64,000 nt of DNA, taken from an uncultured Saprospiraceae bacterium. GTDB lineage: Bacteria; Bacteroidota; Bacteroidia; Chitinophagales; Saprospiraceae. Numbering within the stretch: position 1 is the first letter of the stretch; each line of letters starts with the position of its first letter. Location of the stretch: the NCBI GenBank assembly GCA_937981555.1, contig CALJOK010000074.1, forward strand, positions 95,761-159,760. The letters run 5' to 3'. This document shows positions 57,128 through 64,000 of the stretch, piece by piece. A model generated the notes under the pieces. The model made no database searches. It was given only the letters and a program-made list of their open reading frames with translations, and was not told where the DNA came from. The position numbers and the translations under genes are program-made.

Positions 57128-59422
57128 TTAAAATTTAAAATTCCAGGCGACCGAAGGAATAATTCCGAACAGAGCCAAACGTGTGGCTTCAGTCTGCCCC
57201 GAATCGTTTTCAGCAAAAGTGATGGAATAAGCATTTTTGCGATTGTAAGCATTATAAACTGAAAAATTCAGATCATTATAAAAACGTTTGGAGTCTTTCA
57301 ACGTCCAAGTTAAACCTAAATCAAAACGATGGTAATCAGGCATTCGATCAGCATTGCGATCTGTATAAAGATTGATTAATGATCCATCCAGATAGTATTT
57401 TCCGGAAGGAAAAGTTACGGCGTCTCCTGTACTGTAAACCCATGTTCCTGCAATGGTTAATTTAGAGGTAATAAGATATGTTCCTACCAATGAAATATCA
57501 TGTGTTCTGTCTTGGCGAGCAGAGAACCAATCGCCGCCATTGATTTCGTCAAATTGGCGTTCGGACTTACTCAAAGTGTAACTTGCCCAACCAGTAAATT
57601 TACCTTTTGTCTTTTCCAAAAGAAATTCTATCCCATATGCACGCCCTTTACCAAAAACCAATTCTGCTTCGATATCAGGGTTTCCAAATGTCTCTGCACC
57701 GTTTTCATAATCAACAGTATTTTGTAAGTTTTTATAATAAGTCTCGACGCTGAATTTATAGTTGTTATCATTAAAATTTCTAAAGTAACCCACCGAAACT
57801 TGATCCGCAATTGTCGGTTTGACCAACGAGCTTGAGGGAATCCACATATCTGTCGGCGTGCCAGAAGTACTATTCGAAAGCAATTGTAAATACTGAACAT
57901 TTCGATTATACGAAGCCTTCACCGAACTTTTAGAATCCAACAAATAAGTGGCATTGACACGAGGTTCAAGATTAGCGTAAGTATTATAAAAGTCGCCACT
58001 TTCGTAAATCGTTTCTTTGACCACTTCGTCTGCTTCATTATATTCTTTTTCATTATAACCTCCAATATTACTCAACGTGCTAAGACGCAGTCCATAATTC
58101 ATTGAAAATTTATCAGATATTTTTTGATTATTAGAAACATAGATTCCTCCTTCCAACGCATATTGTTCCTGCGCTGCATCTGCCGCTGTATTGTTAAAAC
58201 TAAAAACAGTTGGTTTGAATTGGTGATAAATACCATTCCATCCAAATTCGATTTTGTTTTTAGGATTTAAAAAATAAGTATAATCCTGTTTTAAATTATA
58301 ATCATAAATCCCTGCATTAAGATCAATATCTACTCCATCGTTTTGAACTTTAAAACCATAATCATAATCTGAATAGATGAAAGATGTATTCAAAAATAAT
58401 TTATTGTTGAAGGTGTGATTCCAACGTACAGTCATGGTTTGATTTCCCCAATCAAAACCAAAATCTTCGGTCCCCAACTCATCACGACCAAGATAGCCAG
58501 AGAAATACAAACGGTCTTTTTCGCCGATTTTAAAATTAGCTTTCAAGTTCAAATCGTAGAAATATAAACTCAAATCTGCAAAATCATCTGAGACTATACC
58601 TGCGACTACATCAAGGTAAGTCCGCCGACCAGAAACCATAATTGAGCCTTTGTCTTTTTGCAGCGGACCTTCTACCGTAAATCGAGATGAAATCAATCCT
58701 AATCCGCCCGACGCTTCCCATTTTTTCATGTTTCCATTTTTCATCCGAACGTCCAATACAGACGAAGCACGACCACCGTATTGAGCAGGAATTCCACCTT
58801 TGTACATCTTTACATCTTTGAGGGCATCTGAATTAAAAACAGAAAAGAAACCAAGTAAATGCGAAGCATTGTAAACGGGTGCTTCATCAAGCAAAACCAA
58901 ATTCTGGTCTGCATCACCACCCCTCACAAAAAAGCCACTACCACCTTCCGAATTTGCACTCACTCCGGGCAACAATTGTATGGTTTTTAAAATGTCCTGT
59001 TCTCCAAAAAGTACAGGAATCAACTTTGCGTCTTTGATGTCAAGTTTGACTACACTAACTTCGGTGTTGGTCACGTTCTCATCTTCTCTTTGGGCTACCA
59101 CTACCACCTCATTTAACTCCTGAACATCGCCACCCAATTCTATATCTTTTTTGACATCTTGATTCAAATTTACTTTGAATGCAATCGACGAATAACCAAC
59201 ATAAGAATAGTTGATTGTATATTCTCCCGCGGGCAATGTGAGGGAATAAAATCCGTATAAATTGGTCGAAACACCGCTGTTAGTTCCTTCGGCAAAAACC
59301 GTTGCATAAAGTAATTCTTCGCCAGAATTTGCATCTCTCATGTAACCGCTGATAGTGAAATCTTGAGCTGAGATTAGGCTTCCGTAAAAAAGAAACAGAG
59401 CCATTATCAGGTAGTTCTTCAT
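57128..59422 (-). CDS. TonB-dependent receptor of the DUF4249 pair
   Basis: About 764 residues from ATG 59422 (ATG 59437 adds five); signal peptide ends LISAQ. A carboxypeptidase-D-like extension (ISGYMRDANSGEELLYATVF) precedes EVVVVAQREDENVTNTEVS, the plug (PGVSANSEGGSGFFVRGGDADQNLVLLDEAPVYN; ALKDVKMYKGGIPAQYGGRASSVLDV) and a barrel ending in WNFKF. This receptor class commonly occurs with a DUF4249 lipoprotein, as here. The ligand is unknown. Confidence 0.92.
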   Translation of the reverse strand: MKNYLIMALFLFYGSLISAQDFTISGYMRDANSGEELLYATVFAEGTNSGVSTNLYGFYSLTLPAGEYTINYSYVGYSSIAFKVNLNQDVKKDIELGGDVQELNEVVVVAQREDENVTNTEVSVVKLDIKDAKLIPVLFGEQDILKTIQLLPGVSANSEGGSGFFVRGGDADQNLVLLDEAPVYNASHLLGFFSVFNSDALKDVKMYKGGIPAQYGGRASSVLDVRMKNGNMKKWEASGGLGLISSRFTVEGPLQKDKGSIMVSGRRTYLDVVAGIVSDDFADLSLYFYDLNLKANFKIGEKDRLYFSGYLGRDELGTEDFGFDWGNQTMTVRWNHTFNNKLFLNTSFIYSDYDYGFKVQNDGVDIDLNAGIYDYNLKQDYTYFLNPKNKIEFGWNGIYHQFKPTVFSFNNTAADAAQEQYALEGGIYVSNNQKISDKFSMNYGLRLSTLSNIGGYNEKEYNEADEVVKETIYESGDFYNTYANLEPRVNATYLLDSKSSVKASYNRNVQYLQLLSNSTSGTPTDMWIPSSSLVKPTIADQVSVGYFRNFNDNNYKFSVETYYKNLQNTVDYENGAETFGNPDIEAELVFGKGRAYGIEFLLEKTKGKFTGWASYTLSKSERQFDEINGGDWFSARQDRTHDISLVGTYLITSKLTIAGTWVYSTGDAVTFPSGKYYLDGSLINLYTDRNADRMPDYHRFDLGLTWTLKDSKRFYNDLNFSVYNAYNRKNAYSITFAENDSGQTEATRLALFGIIPSVAWNFKF

Positions 59423-59470
59423 TTTTGATAAATTCATTTTTTAATGTTATTACAATATGGTTATCTGAGC

Positions 59471-60091
59471 TTAAACTGACTTAGCTCTTCTACTTGCACG
59501 ATAAGCCATTATTTGTTTTTTGATAATCGGTATTCTAATCATAAAACCTAAGCCTACTACTACAGTATAAATCAACCATGTTTTTTCTAAAATAGCCACA
59601 TGCAAAAGACTGAGAATAATTGCTGCATATGCCAAGCTTTGGAGCTTTTTCCAATTTGATTTCAACCGCTTCATTGACTTCCTATTGGAAGTAAGAAAGA
59701 GTGGAATTAAAATCAAAGTCGCAACAAAACCTGCGATATAATTGACTTGAGTAAAGGTCTCAGAAAAGCCCTCTGCTTGTATGAAAAAGATGAAGTGTAA
59801 AAAACTCCAAACGGCTGTCGCAACTCCCATTGCCTGTCTCACAAAAAGATTAGTCACCCCAAAGAGAATAAAAAATGGCGTACAGGTCAATACTGCGGTC
59901 ATCCATCGAATGGCAAATTCTCCTGTGACATGATATAACATATCTATAGTAGATTGGCCATCGGCATCTTCAAAAGTAATGGATAAGCCGTTGGTAAAAT
60001 CAATATTTAGCAAATTGAAAACCACCAACATTGGTAGTGTTGCCAAGATGGCAACAATCATCCAACCGTAATTTTTTTTAATAAATCGCAT
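59471..60091 (-). CDS. MsrQ/YedZ-like heme membrane protein
   Basis: A 206-residue protein with about six hydrophobic segments. The pattern YHVTGEFAIRWMTAVLTCTPFF, then WSFLHFIFF, LTSNRKSMKRLKSNWKKLQSLAY and ILSLLHVAILEK, matches the ferric-reductase transmembrane family that includes MsrQ/YedZ. The His in YHVTG, LHF and LHV are the likely heme ligands. MsrQ normally passes electrons to a periplasmic methionine sulfoxide reductase MsrP; no msrP gene is in this window. The upstream methyltransferase stops 1 bp before this gene starts. Confidence 0.82.
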   Translation of the reverse strand: MRFIKKNYGWMIVAILATLPMLVVFNLLNIDFTNGLSITFEDADGQSTIDMLYHVTGEFAIRWMTAVLTCTPFFILFGVTNLFVRQAMGVATAVWSFLHFIFFIQAEGFSETFTQVNYIAGFVATLILIPLFLTSNRKSMKRLKSNWKKLQSLAYAAIILSLLHVAILEKTWLIYTVVVGLGFMIRIPIIKKQIMAYRASRRAKSV

Positions 60092-60092
60092 G

Positions 60093-60710
60093 TTATTTTT
60101 TTGTAATTAAAACAACCTTTCCTCCAAATTTTGACTCCAAATTATACCTGTTTTTTTGACTTACTATTTTTAGAAATGCCTGACTTTCTTTCATATCTGC
60201 ATTGTCCACATAAATAATAGTGTTGGCGTGATAATTCGATTCAAGCATCTGGAATAGTGGCAAGTATAAATCCTTCCAACCATCTAACAACAATAAATCA
60301 ATTGATGTATGGTGATTTCCTAAGGTCTCCATTGCATCGCCAATTCTAATTTCAACGAGGTCATTTACACCTGCACTCTTGAAGTTTTCAATGGCTTTTT
60401 TAGCCTTGGATTCAATTAACTCTGTGGTAATAATACTGCCTCCAGTTCCTCTTACTCCTTGTGCTAAAAACAGCGTTGAAATTCCAAAGGACGTTCCGAA
60501 TTCCACAATATTTTTACTATCATTCGTTTTTATCAAGTCTACTAAACCTCTTCCTTGATCTTTCGATATAGAGAGATATGCATCTTTAAAATCGGAAGGT
60601 TGCATCGGTCGGAATATACTTTTTGCAGCGCCCTTCATCATTCGCAGATAGTCGTTTTTAGAATCTTTGTAAAGGAGGGCTAATGTGGTTTCTATTAGAA
60701 TATTTTGCAT
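60093..60710 (-). CDS. Class I SAM-dependent methyltransferase
   Basis: A 205-residue O-methyltransferase-like protein. SAM-binding motif I is VEFGTSFGISTLFLA (about residues 69-83). ELIESKAKKAIENFKSAGV follows as motif II, and DLLLLDGWKDLYLPLFQML as motif IV with the conserved Asp-Gly. It resembles catechol- or caffeoyl-CoA-type methyltransferases in size. It is 1 bp upstream of the MsrQ-like gene. Its substrate cannot be told; annotated relatives include O-methyltransferases. Confidence 0.85.
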   Translation of the reverse strand: MQNILIETTLALLYKDSKNDYLRMMKGAAKSIFRPMQPSDFKDAYLSISKDQGRGLVDLIKTNDSKNIVEFGTSFGISTLFLAQGVRGTGGSIITTELIESKAKKAIENFKSAGVNDLVEIRIGDAMETLGNHHTSIDLLLLDGWKDLYLPLFQMLESNYHANTIIYVDNADMKESQAFLKIVSQKNRYNLESKFGGKVVLITKK

Positions 60711-60835
60711 TCTATTATTTTCTTTATAAAAAAAATCGAATTTAAAAAACCTACTTGTTTTTTATATCCCTACAAAGTTAGACCTAAAACAAGTGCCTTT
60801 AGTTATCCTTTTCAGTCGAAGAAGTGTCCATATTA

Positions 60836-60867
60836 GAAAGGTTGGCTATTTAAACAGCCAACCTTTC
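60836..60867. repeat. Perfect 12-bp hairpin
   Basis: gaaaggttggct (60836-60847) and agccaacctttc (60856-60867) form a perfect stem around an 8-base loop. It lies after the stop of the gene ending at 60939 and before the methyltransferase. It may be a terminator without a clear U-tract, or a regulatory element. Confidence 0.55.
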
Positions 60868-60938
60868 CATCGTTTTCTAAACCAGATTCTCGAATTTGCC
60901 ATAATGGTTTTTAGATTGATAAAATTTTATTTTTTGAG

Positions 60939-62039
60939 TTATAAAATTTTAAAGTCGATAAACTGAAATATTTCCTTCACGTCCTTATCCATGATATTAT
61001 GGTCTAACAGATTTTGTAAATTATTCCCTGCTACATCTTCAAGTCGAGTATCAAATACAATTTTGTAAGAGCCTTGTTGCCATTTATTTTTGGGAACAAA
61101 CTGTACCTGTTGTTCAGAGCTCAGAGTTTCCCAATATCCTTCAACAAGATTTTCAGCACCATCTTTTACTTGCATCATTGATTGGATTAATGTATGGTCA
61201 ATAATTCTGTCAAAATCGATAATCAACTTGTCAAGGCTATCAAATCTTGGTTCACTCACAGCCCATTCTTCGATGTTTATTTTCTTACGATATGGTTCTA
61301 CAACTCTGATCTCTTTCATCGCTTTTTTGACTAAACTTTGTTCATAAACGTCTTTCCATTCTCCTGAAATTTTCAAATGATATCGTCGTCCATTCTCTAA
61401 AGATGAACCTTCAATCACATTTGTTGAAACACCTCTTTTAATCCGACCAGGATCAAATAATACAGTAAGCCTTTTCCCATCATTACTCCAGAGTTCTTCT
61501 TTGAATTTCATAAATGCGTGATCATCTACATTTCCTTTTTCATCTATCAGTTTTATATGTTTTAATGCTTCCTCCTGTTTCATTGGTGTTTGGAAATAAA
61601 AATAAAACCGCAACAAATTTTCAGGCAATAAATCAGCTGTTGGGAATATGCTCAAAAGCTTAGCTTGCTCATTTTTTTCTTTTTCCCCTATCTGAAAAGA
61701 GAGGTAATAAAATTTTTCAGTACCAGAATTTTTAAGCCTTATTACATAAGCCAATCCTTTTTCAAAAGGAAAATAAGGTTTAAAAATCAACTTGTTTTCT
61801 ACTATCGAAAAATTACCTTGTATAGGTAAAGCTGTAGCATATTCATTCGTTTCGGTAGCTACAAAAACAGACAAAAGATTATAATCGAGCTTATCCAATT
61901 TATCATCAGCAATACCTGAAATGTCAAAAGTGATCACACCATTTGATTGTTCAGGTAAAGACAAGTCCGGAGTAATTTGTGCAACTATTCCTGAAATAGT
62001 TGCTGCTGCCAAAAAGAGGATAAGCCCAATTTTTATCAT
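60939..62039 (-). CDS. Secreted Ig-like-domain protein, unknown
   Basis: A 366-residue protein with a signal peptide ending SGIVAQ. The remainder is beta-rich. Elements such as LLPENLLRFYFYFQTPMKQEEALKHIKLID, KRLTVLFDPGRIKRGV and KLIIDFDRIIDHTLIQSMMQV fit bacterial Ig-like or SbsA-like calcium-free domains (about 130-240 and 260-360). The final DFKIL shows no sorting domain. It is co-transcribed (3-bp spacing) with the preceding propeller-like protein. Likely periplasmic or surface, role unknown. Confidence 0.75.
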   Translation of the reverse strand: MIKIGLILFLAAATISGIVAQITPDLSLPEQSNGVITFDISGIADDKLDKLDYNLLSVFVATETNEYATALPIQGNFSIVENKLIFKPYFPFEKGLAYVIRLKNSGTEKFYYLSFQIGEKEKNEQAKLLSIFPTADLLPENLLRFYFYFQTPMKQEEALKHIKLIDEKGNVDDHAFMKFKEELWSNDGKRLTVLFDPGRIKRGVSTNVIEGSSLENGRRYHLKISGEWKDVYEQSLVKKAMKEIRVVEPYRKKINIEEWAVSEPRFDSLDKLIIDFDRIIDHTLIQSMMQVKDGAENLVEGYWETLSSEQQVQFVPKNKWQQGSYKIVFDTRLEDVAGNNLQNLLDHNIMDKDVKEIFQFIDFKIL

Positions 62040-62042
62040 CAG

Positions 62043-63272
62043 TTACTTCTTTTTCTTTTTATCGTTCTCATGTTCCTTTACGTACTGTGGGAAATCCATT
62101 TCTGCCATCACATTATTCAACTTATTTGGAAAGAATATAGAAACCGTTTCTAAATCCATAGAACCTGTTTCGGGATCTCTTCTAATAGTTGCAAAGTGCA
62201 TTGGATCTAATAAATCAATATGAAGAGCAGACCCCGTGAACATGACAGGCTTTCCCATCGGCCCTATAGGTAAGATTCCCATATCTGATTTCCCTCCCCT
62301 TTCAAAGTCCTTTTCTGTATATACCTTAGCGTTGTTTAATCCTGCTACAGGAATTACTCGGGGCGTTCTACTATTACTAATCACAAAAATCATATCGTTC
62401 CCCTTCATACTAAATGAAACCATTTCTAAAGGTTGACCATTTCCCATATCACCAAGCGTTCTTGCTTTAACTTTTGCACCATTTTTTAATTCATCCAATG
62501 GAATCAAAACTAATGGGCTACAGGTATAGGCTGCTACCATTTGATCTTTTCCATCAATATTTTTAATCACAAATGAACGGATAGGTGCACGAGTTTCATA
62601 TTCATCGTGAGCAATATGAAACATCTCAATATTGCTGATACTTTCTTTGCCATTAAATGGATAAGGCATTCGACGTAAAGCAGAGCAAAAATTTTCATTG
62701 GTGATGCCAGCTACAAAGACTTCCCCTTTATGGTACTGAATATCCATAATGGATAGGGTACGCATTGGCAATTTTGATTTTTCAATTTCTTTGATCGTAG
62801 CAGGTCCCATCGTACCTCTTATTATAAAATTTTGGCTCCCATCATGCAATTTATTTAATGCTTGTGATGAAGATTTCAAGGTAGGAAAATCTACTACTTG
62901 TAATTGACTTGTTGCATTCACTTTTACTAAAGCTGGAATGGCCTCCAAACCATGACCACGAGTCACAGAAATATAGATTTCGCCACTCTTTGGATGTACT
63001 GCTATATCATTGATTTTTGAGTTGCCAGTTGCTGTTCCTAATACCGCCGCCACCTGTGCATCGATATTGTAAGCATTAATTTCAAATTGTGGAGTTGAAC
63101 GAGTTTCGGTACTTAAATCAAAAGCGTGAATGGCACCAGATACTTTGTCTCCGGCAAATAATATTCCTTCAGGACTAAAGGTCATGGCACCTAATGATTT
63201 TATTTGTTGTGCGTTGAGAGAGGATATAGAAAACATAATTACTAAGGCTGAAAAAATTGTTTTGAAAGTCAT
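62043..63272 (-). CDS. Secreted propeller-like protein, unknown
   Basis: A 409-residue protein with signal peptide ending LNAQ. Blade-like repeats are visible: MTFSPEGILFAGDKVSGAIHAFDL, INDIAVHPKSGEIYISVTRG, IMDIQYHKGEVFVAGITNENFCSAL and FIVISNSRTPRVIPVAG. It looks like a beta-propeller with a heme-free layout; no catalytic motif is seen. The C-terminus is a lysine run. It precedes the Ig-like gene by 3 bp and they likely function together. Function unknown. Confidence 0.75.
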   Translation of the reverse strand: MTFKTIFSALVIMFSISSLNAQQIKSLGAMTFSPEGILFAGDKVSGAIHAFDLSTETRSTPQFEINAYNIDAQVAAVLGTATGNSKINDIAVHPKSGEIYISVTRGHGLEAIPALVKVNATSQLQVVDFPTLKSSSQALNKLHDGSQNFIIRGTMGPATIKEIEKSKLPMRTLSIMDIQYHKGEVFVAGITNENFCSALRRMPYPFNGKESISNIEMFHIAHDEYETRAPIRSFVIKNIDGKDQMVAAYTCSPLVLIPLDELKNGAKVKARTLGDMGNGQPLEMVSFSMKGNDMIFVISNSRTPRVIPVAGLNNAKVYTEKDFERGGKSDMGILPIGPMGKPVMFTGSALHIDLLDPMHFATIRRDPETGSMDLETVSIFFPNKLNNVMAEMDFPQYVKEHENDKKKKK

Positions 63273-63327
63273 AGTTGTTTGTTTACAATGGTTTAACTAA
63301 AAAGTAAAAATGTAATTGGTTTGTTTT

Positions 63328-63361
63328 TTAAAAAGGAAGGGCAAAAAAATTGCCCTTCCTT
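63328..63361 (-). terminator. Terminator for the leftward T9SS gene
   Basis: Reading leftward, the stem aaggaagggcaa / ttgcccttcctt with a 5-base loop is followed by a T-run (A-run at 63330-63334 on the + strand). It ends transcription of the gene at 63393 and insulates the propeller/Ig-like pair. Confidence 0.85.
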
Positions 63362-63392
63362 CAGAACATTTTTTTAAACGAAAATCATTCTG

Positions 63393-64000
63393 TTATTTAA
63401 GAACAATGATTTTACCGCTTAAAAAGCCTTTTATATTACTCAATCGATAGCTATAGAATCCTTTGGTTAAATGATTACCATTAAAGGTAAACTGATTAGT
63501 TCCATCATTTAATTCTAAGGTTCTATTTGCTACTACTTTTCCGCTTATATCAAATACCTGAAACTGAAATTCTCCTCCTTGCTGAAGTTCAATTTCAAAA
63601 GTGGTCATTTGCTTAAATGGATTTGGAAATACTTTTACTTGAGCTGTAGAAGCAAGTACATTTTCAGTAGCTGTCATAACCTCGCCTAGAGGAATTATCT
63701 CAATATTAAATGGTGGCTCAAATCCATTGATACCAAATAAGGCTCCGAACTGAGATTCCAATACGTATACGTAGCGTTTTCCATCATTTTCATAATACCA
63801 TAATCCAGATGAATCATCTAAACCTGTCGCGATCTCTGTTCCAACCGCATTAGTTGCATCTGAGAAAACTAACTCGTAAACAGTACCCACATCAGCAGGA
63901 TCTCCTGTATCGTTCGTCGCATAGTATAATGCGTTGTTGACATCATCCCAAGAGATACCATCTGCATCGATTGTAGTGAGGCCATCAACTGTTACCTCTT
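63393..64000 (-). CDS. 3' part of T9SS-exported protein (cut by window edge)
   Basis: The frame is open through the right edge of the window (in frame at 64000), so the visible 202 codons are the C-terminal end of a longer gene. The visible part has a beta-propeller-like segment (DGISWDDVNNALYYATND, GLWYYENDGKRYVYVLES, GALFGINGFEPPFNIEII), then a type IX sorting domain with KVFPNPFKQMTTFEI, FDISGKVVANRTL and a KGFYSYRLSNIKGFLSGKIIVLK end. It is exported across both membranes. A start at 63890 (GTG) would be wrong. Confidence 0.85.
   Translation of the reverse strand, partial: EVTVDGLTTIDADGISWDDVNNALYYATNDTGDPADVGTVYELVFSDATNAVGTEIATGLDDSSGLWYYENDGKRYVYVLESQFGALFGINGFEPPFNIEIIPLGEVMTATENVLASTAQVKVFPNPFKQMTTFEIELQQGGEFQFQVFDISGKVVANRTLELNDGTNQFTFNGNHLTKGFYSYRLSNIKGFLSGKIIVLK

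Noticed and set aside
63393..63890. A complete 165-residue gene starting at 63890
   Set aside because: The frame is open beyond 63890 to the end of the window and the protein before that point looks like the same propeller, so this is the 3' end of a longer gene.

Overview
The window is AT-rich DNA from a member of the Bacteroidota. Supporting evidence is a SusC/SusD pair, several TonB-dependent receptors with N-terminal carboxypeptidase-D-like plug extensions, type IX secretion C-terminal sorting domains, DUF4249 and ASPIC/UnbV lipoproteins, and promoters of the TAnnTTTG type. There is no rRNA or tRNA gene, so the lineage cannot be fixed; a marine Saprospiria- or Cytophagia-like organism fits the gene content.

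Layout. 1-6.6 kb is an accessory strip of small, mostly unrecognised leftward genes (zinc-ribbon protein, membrane proteins, a lipoprotein). It also holds an outer-membrane barrel protein, a GIY-YIG-family protein that lacks its nuclease domain, a DUF3885 gene and a divergent paralogue of translation initiation factor IF-1. 6.8-12.4 kb carries a secreted DUF4874/DUF4832 protein with a sorting domain and a periplasmic GH2 beta-galactosidase, ending in a bidirectional terminator. 12.5-31.8 kb is a long leftward sugar locus: susC, susD, a terminator, two tandem ASPIC/UnbV-VCBS lipoproteins, an MFS permease, a cytoplasmic GH37 trehalase, a GH13_18 sucrose phosphorylase, a GH32 fructosidase lipoprotein and a sugar-porter MFS protein. 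Together they could capture sucrose or fructans and trehalose at the surface, import them, and split them inside (sucrose by phosphorolysis, trehalose by hydrolysis).

32.2-36.4 kb holds two convergent sodium/solute symporters and a membrane-anchored HTH regulator. 37-38.8 kb encodes an exported leucine-rich-repeat protein whose C-terminus resembles the effector-associated domains of bacterial conflict systems. 39-39.8 kb is a decay zone: a frameshifted AraC regulator and the 3' stump of a QorB/NmrA-type oxidoreductase. 39.8-46.1 kb reads leftward: a TonB receptor, a MITE-like inverted-repeat element, a NicX/M29-like metalloenzyme and two NCS1 permeases, suggesting uptake and processing of a small N-heterocycle or nucleobase. 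46.2-47.5 kb is an unrecognised gene with an internally repeated motif.

47.5-56.1 kb looks like a compatible-solute catabolic locus: an AraC regulator divergent from a TonB receptor, then GH63 mannosylglycerate/glucosylglycerate-hydrolase-like enzyme, GNAT, sodium/solute symporter and glycerate kinase. The hydrolase would release D-glycerate and the kinase would phosphorylate it. 56.3-64 kb is leftward: a TonB receptor with DUF4249 lipoprotein, an MsrQ-like heme membrane protein with a methyltransferase, two secreted proteins of unknown role, and the 3' part of a type IX-secreted protein cut by the window edge.
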